The notes below the pieces were generated by a model that saw only the letters and a program-made list of their open reading frames with translations, was not told the DNA's origin and ran no database searches. From contig JAYKAV010000900.1 of assembly GCA_035582835.1 (NCBI GenBank), forward strand, positions 834,994 to 898,993: a stretch of DNA of 64,000 nucleotides, written 5' to 3'. Position numbers and translations under genes: made by a program. Below are positions 9,357-23,210 of this stretch, in pieces; position 1 is the first letter of the stretch; every line of letters starts with the position of its first letter. Origin of the DNA: Phoebastria nigripes. Lineage: Eukaryota > Chordata > Aves > Procellariiformes > Diomedeidae.

Positions 9357-12300
9357 ATAGAGATATTTTATTGCTTACACTCTCTGGGACCTATTCTGAA
9401 ACGACATCGAACAAGCTGCCCGCAAGAACAAATTATGCGATTTTTATGGCCCAGATCTCTTCTAGTCTCACATTCCTGTGACTATAGGAAGTTTCTCTGG
9501 TGCAGGGCCTTCATTTCTACATCAGGGGCTGGTCGAAGTTCAGGCCCCTAATGGGAACGCAGAGTCCGACTGACATCAGCAAGGGACATTCACTAAGGTG
9601 GTAAGAACAGGCCTCAGACCAACAACTTTTCAGGCCAGGCTTAAACAGTACTCAACATGGGAAGTGTTTTGCAATGACTGAGCTATTCTGATTTGAGACA
9701 TGGGTAGTTAATCCTTCTCATTTGGAAGCCTTCAGCACAGCTCCAGTCAGGTTTTTTTGTTCATTACTCAAATGTTTTTTTCGACACATAGAACACAAAA
9801 ACTCAATTTCATATTTAAATCTCCCAAGCTTTTGCATACTTAATGCTTTGCTCTCTTAAGATATCTGCCCTCATTTGCAAGGATTTAAACAAGAAAGGGG
9901 GTGAAATAAATCTTGTCTGTTCTTGATTTAAAGCAGAAAGTAACATTTATGTCATCGGTGCCCTCTGTACCTATCATCCAGGGTTAGGAGCTGGAGGAAA
10001 GCAAACCTTGGAAGGAGGTAAGAGCTTTTACCCACCGAGAAACACAGAGGCAAGGAGGAATCTTAGTATGACTAAGATTACCTAAGAAACTCCCTTAGCA
10101 TCCTCAGGAAAATACAGTGTGAGAGTGCCGGTTGCCACAGAGCTGAATACCGCATTTAAGGAAAAAGTCCACTGTGTCCACTTTGATATCTCCTGGTTGA
10201 GAGAAAAGTTTCTCACAGGGTTGCATTGAGTGTTGCCTGGCTTCCTTCAGTCACCTCCTGTAGGTGACCTGGATCAGGTCACACCCGGATCAACCTTCAG
10301 GGGAATGAAGCCGTTTCAGGCTGGTCTCTTTCTAAACTGGTTGCTTTTAAAGATTATCTTTCCATATTGCAGATCTTGAAAATTTAGTAACCTTCTGGTG
10401 AACTGTTTTCCTCATGTTGGCGTATAAGACTTAAAAAGCTACATCTTCTTGCCAGTGAGTACCTTTCAGCAAAAAAAAAAAGGCTGAAAAAGATGTGTGT
10501 GGGGAAACTGAGCAGAGCTGTACTGAGTTTACGAAGACAGTTCTCCCTCCATTGGCATGAAAACAAGGATGTTGAAAAATGAGGGTAAGATGTATTCACT
10601 AGCATTAAATATACATGTTCGCTTGTCCCACGACATTGAAATTGATTTAGAATATAAAAATCCAGATAATTCAAATAGCTGAGCAAATCCTAACCTGAAG
10701 AATCCATTCATCCAAAAAGATGAACTCTGGAAAAAATGACAGTTGTTATAAACCCTCCCCCCCAATTTTTCATTAATAAGAGCTTTACCATAGCAACTAC
10801 ATACAATTATATTTTCTATACCTCCAGCACAGATTATTCACATGCATACAGTCAGTCAAGACCAATCTTACAACTGTTGAAAGACTAAAGAGAAAATTAT
10901 GCAGCTGATTGCATAACCTTGCATGCAAATTAAATGTGGATATTACAGTAATTAGGCAGGAGCAAAAGAATGAAGCAAAGGGTCTAAAAGGGTTGTATTG
11001 TAACAGGGTAAACTTGCAGTTTTAGGTGAAGACAACCATATGTAATACCTAGCTTAAAAGAGTATTCAGAAGACATGAGAATTAAATAATAGCGAAGATA
11101 ACTGTCGTATACATCATGACATACACCCAGTGCAGAACTGTGCTTTCCTTGCACTCAGAACACAGAGGGGAAGGATACAGTCAACTGGCAAATTAACAGT
11201 GATATACTACATAGAAAAGGGGAATCACAGCTAGTGCCTTTGGACAAAAAGGCCAAATGATTATTTTAGTATCCCTTCAATAAAACATCAGTTAGTGTTC
11301 TGCTGCATAGTTTAAATAGGAGAAGTGAACAATGGTTTAATGTTAGATTTACACAAGGGATGCCAGAGCTCCAGAACTTAGAAGAGATACTGGCTATTTC
11401 AGCGAACAACAAAAACGTTATTTGTAAGGCCATTCAAGTAGGAGAGTAGAAGAATACAATATGCCAATGTCTTTACATGGGAAAAGTTCCCTGCTTTTTT
11501 TCAGCAAGATTTTAGTAATTCCGTATCTTTTAAAACAACTGCAGCAGCAGAAACCAGAATTCACTGTGGAAGGAAATCAAGAAATTAAGTCCCAATTTAC
11601 CTCGCTGGGGCACGTTCTTAGGCTGAATTTCAGCACGTGATCTATTTGCCATAGTTAATGAAGCTGGCTTGTAGTAAGTGCCTGTACACCAAGCTACAGG
11701 CTATGGTAAATATAATGCAATTTGATTCAACGTTAACCTCTCTTACTGTGGGCCAGGCAAAGCCCACAGAGACTAGGACACGTCAAATTACCTGTAAGCA
11801 CACACTGGCTGACAGTAACCACAACTCAAATGCCTGACAGCGGCTATGGAGGCACAAATGCTAGGATCAACTCTTTGATTTAAAGCACTGAGGGCCATGA
11901 CATGTAGTGCATGTAGACAGGTATTTTGGGCTTCAGCGCTGTGTTACAGTGACAGCCAGGACAGGTTTTTCTAGAGGGCCACACCAGCATTTCTGGGCTT
12001 AGTCAGGCCATTTATGTTATAGCAGTTAATTTTCTTTGTCTCTGTGATTCCTAAAGTATGTGACAGTAAATGGAAACCTCTGTCAACCACAGATCTGCTG
12101 GCCTGTCACAGAGGTGAGATGTTCTTCCTTTTCATGCAGGAAGACGCTCCTTTCCCCTCTCCTCACCTCTCCTGGGAAAAGGAGAGTGAACTCTGGTTAT
12201 TCACTGTTTTGATGAGCAGATTAAACTGTGCTAAGTGAGAAGTTAACAGAAATATTGGTTCTAAGCAAGACTAGAGCACATAACACACCCACAAGGTTTC

Positions 12301-12600
12301 TTCCTAAGCAAGGGTGCTTGGAAAGTAAACAATGAGTCAGGTCATTAAATAAGAAATAGAACTGTTGCTAGCAAAGAGAATAACGATCCAGGAAATATGT
12401 ATCAGTGGAAAATGCAAATCTCCAACCAGCAGCAAATGGACAGCACTCAGAAGAAGGGAATAGAAGTAGGAAAGGAGCTACATTAATGACATACCATCCT
12501 AACAAGTCTGGGAGTGGGAAGCCAACAGACTGTAAGTATCTACGGCAAAAATGAGTGACATGACATGTATTTGGCAAAAGGGTCTTTAGCTACTGGACAC

Positions 12601-12622
12601 TTTTTTTTTTTTTTTTTTTTTT
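12601..12622. repeat. Poly-T run, 22 bases
   Basis: Pure homopolymer. No retroposon body was recognised on either side. Confidence 0.9.
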
Positions 12623-13659
12623 AATCTTTTAAGAATACATGTAGCTTGATTCTGGGCAGAAAATTACAGATGGGCCAAACTCTTTCCTCTGCTAGAACTT
12701 CGCCTACATGAACCTCTGATTATAACCAACTCATTTCATATAGATTTTTCTTTACCGAGAGGTCCCTGGGCAGTACACACAGTAAGAATTTACTAAAAGG
12801 TACCTGACAACTATTTCATCAACTGTTTGCTGTTCCCCACTTCCTTCCTTACTTCATCCTCATGTACAAAGATTGGGCTCTAAAGAGTGAAGAAGTGAGT
12901 TGAGGGAAGGGGTGCAGGGGGACATGGAAAGCCCCTACAGACTTCTTCCTTCTCAATTCCAATTCTTAGTGTATGAAATTGCAGCAAGGCAGAGGCAAGC
13001 TGCACCCACTTGTAGGTGCCCCAAAGCTTAATCTTGCCCAGGGAGAAAGGGATAAAGTCATCTCTACCATCTGGAAGTCTGGTTGTCTGTTATGGCTTCT
13101 CTGCTGAGACCTGTTGCCTGCTCTCTGACAAGGTGGAGGGTGACCAGGTGATGCCCTGCTACCCCAGTGCTCCTAGGTGGTGGATGAGGCCGCTCTCCCT
13201 CAGGGTGGGGAATGGGCACTTCCAGCCTGAAAAAAGCTCCCAATAACAGCATGTTAGGGAAGTTAGGAAAGTACACTTCGACTTCATTTCTACCTCCACC
13301 TCAGTGCTAGCATTAGTATAGAGTCATCCAGAAAATAAAAAAAATATATACTTTTGTTTGTTTCTGTAAGGCAACTGCATGAAGTTCAGTACTATGAGAA
13401 GTGACCCAAGACACTCTAAGCATTCAGGGACACACAGGAAAGCAAGGACAGAAGTTATGCCGTGTGAGAGTGCTGGAGGATGAGGAGCTGGTGAAAGGCT
13501 CCAGACATAGCTTTCCTTTCCACACAGGCAGAATAACTCTATAACAAAGTAGGAGAAAACTGAGAAAAAAGTCATCCTATCTATTAGGGAAAATGATATT
13601 TTTGTGGTATCTTCTTTCTGGATTTTGTACGTATATGGTATTCATATTCTAGGAGGCAA

Positions 13660-13674
13660 TTTTTTTTTTTTTTT
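13660..13674. repeat. Poly-T run, 15 bases
   Basis: Pure homopolymer in unique AT-rich DNA. Confidence 0.9.
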
Positions 13675-16337
13675 GGTAGTATACTTAACAGTTGTTACAG
13701 AGGATATGTAGTGATTTAACACTCCTTTGGTCATTTCAAAATAAGCTGTAGCCGTGTAATATTAAATTGGTACTGATTATCNCAATGGTTAATGAAACAG
13801 ATGCCTCTATATAAACCCTTACCTGCATTAACATCTGTAGATGGATACACCTGTAGATGTATCTGCTGGTGCTCGGACCTCCCTCCCATCCCTGGACAAT
13901 CGCTGTTTCCATGACACCCACATCCTCTCCACTCCTAGGAATCGCTCAGCAAGCCAGCCAGTTAATGCATTAACCCTGACCCAGTAACTCATGCAAAACA
14001 CCTCCTGCTTTGGGGTGGGGGCAGGGCATGGAAGAGAAGACCTTTCCCCTTAACATCTGTTTCTACCATTTCAAATCACAAAATCGAGGCAAACCTTTCC
14101 ACCTTTTTTGCTCCATTTCTGATGTGAGTCACCTGCAGTTCCCTTCTGCCAGTAGCATGTCAGAAAGAGGAAAATTTGACTGCTGGAGCGTACTGCAAGG
14201 TTGTTGGTCTCACCTGGCCTCTGCAAAAGCAGCAGTAATGTTGTTCTATTAACCATTGACAAGCTCACTGCTGCTTGTTGGGACACGAAAAGGAGAAAAG
14301 GGGAGAAAAAAACCCCACCCAAACCCACAAGTTCCAGACAAGTTTAACAGATAGCAGTAAGGTATGTATATATTTTCCAAAGCCACATTTTTTTTTAAAG
14401 CTAAAAGAAACAAAATTGCTCAACTACATTCTTTTTGTTATTCATCAGCAGGAGAGCAGAAAACCTGGAATATACATTACATGCCCAGTGTCAGTTTAAA
14501 AGAAAATTCTTTATCCCAAAATGCTCAGTTTTGAAAATGTTCACATTTCTGGTTTGGAAAAAAAAGCCATACGAGAAAAGATGCAAGTACTTTGTGGTGC
14601 ATTATGCAACATAAATTGAGCTTAGGTCCAAACTCTTTTAACCAAACTTCTTTTGGTAACACAACTTGGAAAACCATCTGCCTGCAAGAGGGTTCTTCAG
14701 TAGGAAGACTGAGCACCTTTGACTAAAATTTTAAAAACCTCGTCCAAATGCTACAGCAAATTATTTGAAGGACCAAAGTCTCTCCCTTTTAAACTTAAAG
14801 CACAGAGTTAAATAGGCCCTATTGCTATTCTTTACCATTGCGCTCACTGTAGAACTTACGAGAGAAAATCCCAATACATACAGGAAGAAGTTTCTCTTAA
14901 CAGCATTTCACTGTATTTTATTGTGGCTTACTTACCTACAAGTAATTGAGTGCTTACTGTTTAAATCACAGAGCTTGTTGCCATAGAGATTGGGAAATTT
15001 AATATGGCTAGGTTTATTATTATTATGATGTAGGTTTATGACACCACAGCTGAAACTTTCCACTTTGAATAGTTAGCTCTAATTAAAGCATAGTGTAGCG
15101 GATAATGCGTTGCCTAGCCATATGCTTATTTTTCGTCTTCTGTTTTGATTACTAGATTTCAGTCCATTCCAAAGGGGATTTACATGTTATGCTGTCATCT
15201 ACATACTTTGTAGATGCACAAACAGCTACACTCACATCATAACACATTAATATCACATCACAATTTGATGTAGTTCACAGAATCCTTTACATTAACAAAG
15301 ACAATTGTCTCTTCCCCAAATTCACAAACTCAAAAATGTATGATTTTTAGATCTTTATTTTACCTGAAGAGGAAATAGCTTACATTTGTTTAAAGTTACT
15401 CTGTTGCATCTGGGATTTGTCTAACAGGTTAATGAGTCACAAAAGGCTTAATGCTCTAAAATCCATTTAAGTGTCTAATTCAGAATGTATGCCAGAGCCT
15501 CTGTGACAAGGATTTTATGAAGCTAATAGCAGTATTGTGCCTGCTAGGTTTTTTAGGTTATTACAAGTAAGATGAAGACATAGCACATGCATTTGAAAGA
15601 GCCAGCTTTGTTTTATTGAACACATTCTGCTTGGAGACAGAGTCTGTTCCCTGATCATAAAACAGTTTGTACCAGGATATTAAAGAGAAAATATGCAAAA
15701 AAATTGTGCACCTCTATATAGAGGCAGAGGACTGTGGAACTGTGGATAAAACATCATCCAGGAGAGCACAAGGATCTCCAAGATAAGGCACTCAGGTAGG
15801 AGGGAAAACCCACCTGAGGACATCCTGCATCCTATGAACATCCTATCCTGTCCAGCCCTTCATTCTGCACAAGGGCACAGCTCAAAAGAAGGTGCAGGGC
15901 TTGTCCCTGCTCAAACCAGCTTCCAGATCATTGAGCGGGGCTCTCCCAGGGGTTACAGGAGGTGCTCAAGCCACGTCAGCCTGGGCAGAGCAAATACTCC
16001 AACCATGACTGGTGGTGCTGGGCAGAGCAATCCCTTCTCTAGTGATCACATTTCATAAGAAATTTTGCTCAAGAACAATATATTTTGGGAAGGCTCTAAT
16101 CATACAAGTCTGTGTGAGAACTACTATGAGGACTAATTGAATGAGATCTGTCTGGTCCTTGGGCATCTGGAACACAACTCTTGGCCAGTTTTGGCAGGAA
16201 AGTGGGCTTGGGGAGAGCCAGGTCTGCATGACCCAGGAGCAATTTGGCAATGTAGCCAAACCAGTCAGACGTGCAGGTTCAGACACCTCTAGAGCTAGTT
16301 ATCCACTCCTTTGTGGAGTATTCCTCAGTTACAATTT

Positions 16338-16342
16338 TGTCC
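16338..16342. repeat. Target-site duplication TGTCC, left copy
   Basis: Five bases immediately before the LTR, identical to 16943-16947. Confidence 0.88.
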
Positions 16343-16942
16343 TGTATTGGGTCTGGCTGAGACAGAGTTAATTTTCACCATAGCAGCCCTCATAGTGCTG
16401 TGCTTTGTATTGGTAGCTGGAAAGGTGTTGATAACACACCACTGTTTTGGCTACTGCTGAGCAGTGCTCCCACAGCATCAAGGCTGTCTCTCCAACATTT
16501 TCGCCCCTCACCAGTAGGCNGGGGGGGGCAAGATCCTGGGGGGGGGGATATAGCCAGGACAGCTGACCCAGACTGACCAAAGGGATATTCCATACCGTAT
16601 GACATCTGCTCAGCAATAAAAGCTAAGAGAAAGGAGGAGGAAGTGGGGGGCATTCTGTATTTACGACGTTTGTCTTCCGGAGCAACTGCTACGTGTACTG
16701 AAGCCCTTCTTCCCAGGAAGTGTTGGACATCACCTGCTGATGGGGAGTAGAGAATAAATCTTTTGTTTTCCTTTGCTTCCACATGTAGCCTTTGCTTTTC
16801 CTTTATTAAACTGTCTTTATCTTGACCCACTAGGTTGTTTTATTTCTCCCATCTTATTTTCTCCCCCACCTCTCCTGCTGAGGAGGGGAGTGATAGAGCA
16901 GTGTGGTGACACCTGGTGTCCAGCCAAGGCCAACCCACCGCA
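16343..16942 (+). mobile_element. Solo LTR of an avian endogenous retrovirus (ERVL-like)
   Basis: This 600-bp element starts TGTATTGG and ends CCACCGCA, giving the TG...CA ends of retroviral LTRs. It is flanked by a perfect 5-bp target-site duplication, TGTCC at 16338-16342 and 16943-16947. Features in order are a GAGTTAATTTTC block near the start, two long G runs (16521-16528 and 16538-16547), a TATA-position element decayed to CAATAAAAG (16614-16622), ATTAAA at 16805-16810 as a candidate poly(A) signal, and a C/T-rich 3' region. The order and wording resemble a common avian ERV LTR group. A 5-bp duplication fits ERVL-type integrases better than the 6 bp of ERVK. No gag, pol or env sequence is present, so recombination between two LTRs removed the interior. 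An antisense 146-codon frame inside it is fortuitous. Family assignment is from memory; the element structure is seen directly. Confidence 0.9.
16805..16810 (+). promoter_or_regulatory. LTR candidate poly(A) signal ATTAAA
   Basis: It lies in the 3' third of the LTR, followed by CTGTCTTTAT and then a C/T-rich stretch, a layout typical of R/U5 processing. A second AATAAA lies at 16753-16758. Confidence 0.5.
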
Positions 16943-16947
16943 TGTCC
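16943..16947. repeat. Target-site duplication TGTCC, right copy
   Basis: Five bases immediately after the terminal CA of the LTR, identical to 16338-16342. Confidence 0.88.
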
Positions 16948-19900
16948 CTACTCCAAAGTCACCAAAAATAAAAATTTAGGCTCTTCTACTGCTCTTCGGT
17001 TTCAAACTGAAAGAATTGTTTTTAAGAGCATGATACTGACATTAAAAGAAAAATTCCTGAAGTACAAAATATGAAGAGTTTACAGTACTTAAGTAAGCTA
17101 GTGTGACTGAGTTCTGCGTCAGCCTTTCCTGGTGGACAGGCTTTTAGGAGGAATGGAAGAAGACATTTCATCCTGGAAATGTAAATAATCTTCTCAAAAT
17201 TATCATCCATGTAGTCTATGTAGGACTGAAGCCATCTCAAACTGAAATGCGGCTAAACTATTGTCATCAACATGCTTATATCAGGCCAAAGTCTTTTCCA
17301 GGTTGCTCATGTGACTATTCTGAATTAGTAAAATCTTTGTTTAGCAGAAGTATCCTGAAGTCAAAGGTTCAGAGTTGTACAAAACACTAGTAATACTTCA
17401 TAGACTAGATTTTTATACATTAGAGGTAAGGTATAAATAGGTAAGCTGCACAAAATAAGAGTTGTATCAGGACAAAAAGATTTACGCGTATTATTTAAGA
17501 AGCCTGATAACACTTTAAATCAGATTCTCCAAGAAGGATTCAGTGATCAGATTGCCATTATGCACTACATAAATGCCAAGTCATAATCTAATTACAATTG
17601 TTTGTGATTAAACAGCTGAGCCATAAGATGCTTCTCAAATCTTCAGCAAGTGTGTTCCAATAGCAAGGAACTGTGACCATATTTCTTCTTAATTTGGATA
17701 CTTCGGTAAAATGTGCTGGATATTGATTTAAATTATGATACGGAAATGGTCACTAAGCTTAAGTGACTCTACTACAGAATTTATTGTTCCTGCCGTGTTT
17801 TGTACAGCAACCAGCAGAAGTGGGAATAAGTAGAAGGCTAAAGAAAAAGGCAAGGGATTTTACAGCCAGACAGAAGGTGCAGACATTTGCAGCAGAAGGA
17901 AGAGAATGAACTTGGCCTTCCAACCCAAATCACAATTACCTAAGTGTTTGCAGAAGCTGTTGCTACCCAAACGGTGCAGAAGGCTGCCTTGTGTCTCTTT
18001 GCCTGGGTCTTGCAGGTCTCACTGTCAGTCTCAATTTTCTCTCTTCCTCACTGTCTTGCCCACACCTACTCAAGTGCCTGTCAAAGCCATTTTCCTTACT
18101 TACAATTTTCACCATATTNTAATTCTTGAACCCCTCCAACAGCTCAAGCATCAAAATGTGAACATCTTATTACCAACTTCAAGTTCAATTCTTTATTCCA
18201 TCTTTCCTTATTTTCTACTTATTCTATTTTATCTCATTTACCCATTTGTCATCTTTTCCACAAGTATTTCTACGTGGTTTTAGATGCTGTACACTAGACA
18301 TGGAAAGTCTTTCTTGTCAATATCCACAAAGCTCTCCCATGTTAATACTGGTTTTAAAGATACCTACTGAGAAAACTGAAGTGATATGGAAGAGTAATTA
18401 GAAACAGCTTATTTTTTTATTTTAAAGTGAATTGCATAAACACTAGCTAACAAAGCTAGTGCTCCGTGTAGTACCGAATATGTGATATTCTTACCACCTA
18501 ACTTTAGAAATCCAGAGTTAGTGTCTGCTTTACAAGACTAGATTCATGTTGTTATTGATCATCTTTATATTCCTTTATCCTTTGAAGGAGAAAAATAACC
18601 ATATAAAACCATAAAAATTTACGGAAGAGAAAAAGAAAAAGAATGAGAAGTGCCTTGCTTATTCATCTTCAACAACTGAAAAAAGCATGTTTTTAAAGTG
18701 AGTAGCATTTAGAAATTAATCAACTGAAAAAAAAACCCCGCTATGTTTTGAATGGACTATCTAAAGAAGTCATTCACCCTTTTGTCCAGCATTTTAATTT
18801 AATAAACCTAAAAATTTTAACATTTTAGAGTGTGCAAATGATTTTTGCAAGAAATATAGATGATAACTGCTATAGCAACTCTGATGATATGGGTTATTTC
18901 CCTAGTAATGATTTATTTCAGGGCATTACAGGCATGGTTATGTTAAGAAAAACCCTATTTACTAAAATGGAATGACAAAAATTTGAATGTTGGAATCAGA
19001 ACCAGTAGCAATGTGGATCCTTTACACTGGGAAAGAAGAGAAGTAATTTTTCTCATGTTTCTAAAGAGGAAACCAGCAAAATTGAAGCTGGGAACAAGAA
19101 AGATCTCATTTGACTTAAAAATATTCACAATACGTGTATTTCATTTTTTAATTTATACCTCCTACCATTGGTACGAAATATCTCTAGGACCCTGCTACAG
19201 TGGAGTGGACAGCATCGTTTTGGGTACAGAGAAACTTGTCATCTCTGGTGTGAAAACAACCAGTAGCTGATCTGTGTGAGGGGAATGCTTTCCAGAGCAT
19301 TTTGGCTTTTGGCTTTTTATTAGTGCTTTGACATCTTTCTCAGGACAGCATTTTCTGAGTGTAGGGATGCTTGGAGCAGTTTCAGGTGATGTGACACCAA
19401 CAGACTAACAAAACTGTACTGTACTGTCCATTTCTACAGAGTACAGTGCTTTGCAAGGCTTAAATAATTAAAGTCGGGATCCAGAACATAGGAGAGAAAA
19501 CAAACGCTTTCAAGAAGGGAGGTTTATGGACCATGTGGCCATATGGATGGTAGGAAGGATTATTTTATTGCTCTTTTCTTCCAATGATATATGTAACAAT
19601 TACCAAAACCGAGAGATCAGTTAGACAGGCTACAGGATATGATAACTGCAATGTCCAAGCATGACAAGACTAAGGCCAAGACACATGATCTGTCTCCTAT
19701 ACCCAGGCTATTTCTGAAGGTGATGTGAAATTGTCCTGCCAGGATACCTGGACAAATACGTACCCTTGTGTCATGCTCCAGACTTTATTTAGTCATTTAT
19801 CAGTAGCTATTTCCCTGTGTGATCTTTCCACAAAGAATTATTGCACAGATTAGCCCTACATTTGCATATCCACTGTAAGTACATTGATTTTCATTTAACT

Positions 19901-22900
19901 GCCAGATTTCTGCTTGTGAATGCTAAAACAAGTAAAAAGGGAGGATCTGGTTTGCCTTTTTATATGACTAGATGTAACAATGACTATTCTGAACTTTTTT
20001 CCTCCAAATGAAAGAATCTTTTATTAAGGAGAAAAAAACCCCATCCTTTCTCTGAAAAGCATTCATCTCTTTGCTCCCTAGTTTAAAGTAGCATGAAAAG
20101 CAGCAAAAAACTTCAAATAAAGCTACATCTAGACATTCAAATTGTGCACATTTTTTTTATATTACCTATAACAGCCATTCTCCTTCTCAAACTGCAACAC
20201 ACCATTCTTTATTGTAATTGCTGCTCGGCACCTGATTTACATCTCAACCATATTCTCAGATGAGCATTTCTCTCCCTTATAGGTTATAAATAGCTGCTAG
20301 TTCCTTTTTCAAGAGGAGAAGCAGAAGTTTTGTTCCCACACATGTAGGACTGCCAGAACATAAACTGCCCAGGTGGTAAAAATCAAACAATTGCCTCCCC
20401 TCAAAATGCCTCTGCCTGCTAAATGAAAGGCCAGCCACACTTCATGAAAGCCTCTTAGTGTTACTGGCAGCTTTCTGAAGGCCAGTGAGAGGATGCCTCT
20501 GATTAAAATTCCCAATTCCCAAAAGTTCTCCTTATTACTAAGATACAGGAGAGTCTCCCTGGGGTATGTCCTCATAACCAGGTAAGGAACCGAGCTTTAA
20601 TAAAATAGTATTTGTTTTTTCCAGTTGTAAGCATTTGTCATGTCAAAGCATCGCTCAGAGCAGCAAGGAACTGCATGTTAGCAAAACTCCTTCTCGTTAG
20701 GCTTGCCGCAATGGAGGAGCACTGAACCTTCCTGTTTCAAACTCTTCCTCGGCATCCTCCTTGGCCTCTGCAGTCTTGACATCTGCAAGACCTTCCCTTC
20801 TTTTAATCTTTACTATTACATTCATCACACAAGCCTGCTATTTCCTCAGCTCTTTTCGGCGACTGAAGCCTTTTCCTCTCTCGAGCCTAGGGAATTTTTC
20901 GAGGTGGGACCAGCAGAGGGCAAAGCCAGATCATGAACATCTGAGCTTGCTGTGGCTCTGTCCTGCAGCCCAGAGTGTGGTGGGGTTTCAGGACAACCCT
21001 GGCAGCTCCCTGGATGCTCACAGTTCACATGGTACATGTCACGATTGTAACTATTTGCAAGCACCAGCCAAAAAATCCCTGCCTTCAGGAAAGCCTCAGC
21101 ATCTCTGGGATCAGGAGTCAAAGGCCTGGCAGTGTAATTAGACAACAGCCTCATTAACCTGATAACCTCTTTCAATGCCTGTGGGAATCTTAAACGTTTT
21201 GCTGTAAGAGATTAAGGAGAACAACATGAGAAAGTAATGATTCGCATATTAGACACTTCAGCTCTTCATTTTGAACTCATTAAGACATACTGCACTGTAG
21301 AAATTTCATTTTTTGTAGAGGAAAAAGCTTTGCAACTTCTTCATCTCTAGAACCATTTGCTCAAACTCTGAGTGACCCTCACACTTGGATGCAGTCTCCA
21401 GTTCAACAGGATACCATCACCGTGTTCATGTAGCACATCTGAAATCACGGTAGAGTAACCAGCTGTCACAAGAGAACCCATCCTATTTAAAATGATAGCT
21501 AGAAGATGCTTTTTATTTGAAGTTTATCAGAAAAACTTAGCAAAGATGCATTTCCTCCACAGAAAGTATCCAGTCCCCAAAACATATTTCAAACCATTCA
21601 CGCACATGATCTTTTAAGAGAAGGTCTCATTTAAGGCAAACCAAAATTCACCTGCATCTGTCTAAACTTCAGAAAAAACACCTGGCCCTGGCTGTCCGTA
21701 AAAGCTGCTTCCCTTCTCTCTTTCAGATCAGTGTCTTCCAAAATGTTTATGTTCTCCCCTATGACTCTGTGTGCTATTCATTCTGAAGATAATTAATGAT
21801 CATACAAAAGCAAATTCATGATCAGCCCTATCAATGTATCTCTAGAACGAATTCTGTGAGCACAGATTTTCTCAAGCAGCAATGCCATCAGCAACCAGCC
21901 ATTCATGGCAAAAGTGAGGAGAGGCTGTTGCTTGCCACAAAGACTTCACACCTGCTTCTCAAGACAACAAACCACCCCTGTGCCACACACACATACCCAT
22001 CACCACAGTTGGTTTTCAGTTGTAATAAACTTCTGACCCAGACACTGGCATATTACATCTCCAGCCTAAGCAGTGAGTCAGACTGTTGGTAGAGCATTTA
22101 TTTTCCAGTAAGATATGATTTGGTATGTACTGAAGATCCATGCAGTACACCTCATCAGCAACAGCACTGACCTCTGGAGCACTCCAAAAGCAGGGAGGCC
22201 GGCAGAGCTCAGTGTCAGAAAGTGGAGCAGATTGATACCCAGATGGATGGAAGATGGCAGTGTTAGCAATCACTGCTATGCCCACAGTCTAGAAAATGAT
22301 CCGTCTGGTACTGATTCAGGAAGGCACCCATCTGTTTAAAATCTGTGAATGGAAAGTGTTGTGATGTCTAATTCACACATGTTCTTTGGCCTGACTGTAC
22401 TGAAAATGTGCTCCTTGAGGTACCATGCTGGGTGCTCTCCTGAAGCAAGCCCTCCACACGCTGGTGTGAGCTGGTGAGCCTGGGACAGGGATGGAGCTGG
22501 AGGACACCAACAGAAACAGACTCTAAGAGGAAAAAGCTCTTCATTCACTCAGAGCTGCATGATGCTGAAAACCCTATGCTTCTTTGCTCTTTTGTGCTAA
22601 TCACAGGAAGGCTTTATCAGAGCCACCCTGGGAAACTTGGTCCTCCCTGGCCAACCTTGACACTTCAGCTTCCTGGAGAAGAGATGTCATGCAACAACAG
22701 GAGTCTTTAAATCGTATTCTCAGCCAATATTGTTACAATACCATCAGGAGGGCTTTTTCCAAGACATACCCTTTAAACAACAATAATAGTTTTCAATATG
22801 TTTTAGTGTGTATGCATGAAGATTGGGTTGCTACTGTTCAGACTAATATTGTACTGTACTACTGATCTTCAAAAATATAGCAGTACAGGTAGCAACTACA

Positions 22901-23170
22901 TCTGCTCTTTTTGCAATAAAGAAACTTAACATGGGGAGCATGCCATTGCACAGGTGAACTATCATTTTCAATGTCTAGAAGCAAAACGTGCAAACAATTA
23001 ATCCTTTAATCTTTATCTTTATTATAAATGAAATCTTCTGAATTACATTCCTAGCCATTTTAAAATGTACTGTTGCCTTTCTGAAAGGAACGTCACCCTT
23101 CAGAAGAATTCCTGCTATTGGACAACATTGTTTTTTAATTTTCTCCTCCTTTTTTAATATTATTTTGTTC

Positions 23171-23210
23171 TCATGTGAACTCATGTGAACAATAAACTAT
23201 GTTTATTGTT
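23171..23210. repeat. Tandem 10-mer followed by a perfect hairpin
   Basis: TCATGTGAAC occurs twice in tandem (23171-23190). The last bases of the second copy begin a perfect inverted repeat, AACAATAAAC (23188-23197) and GTTTATTGTT (23201-23210), with a 3-base loop. Confidence 0.85.

Larger units (their letters stand above)
3641..16342. other. 12.7 kb without recognisable genes
   Basis: AT-rich unique DNA, probably intron or intergenic. The open frames here (up to 120 codons, for example 7590-7952 minus and 14071-14328 minus) show no family motif, overlap low-complexity sequence, or are mirrored on the other strand. The stretch contains a GAGT microsatellite (5490), a G/T-rich tract (6226), polypurine DNA (6310-6420 and 7752-7798), poly-T runs (12601, 13660) and a dispersed repeat present at 6741 and 9255. 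Confidence 0.6.

Noticed and set aside
16390..16830. 146-codon minus-strand frame
   Set aside because: It lies entirely inside the solo LTR, antisense to it, and crosses uncertain G runs and an N.
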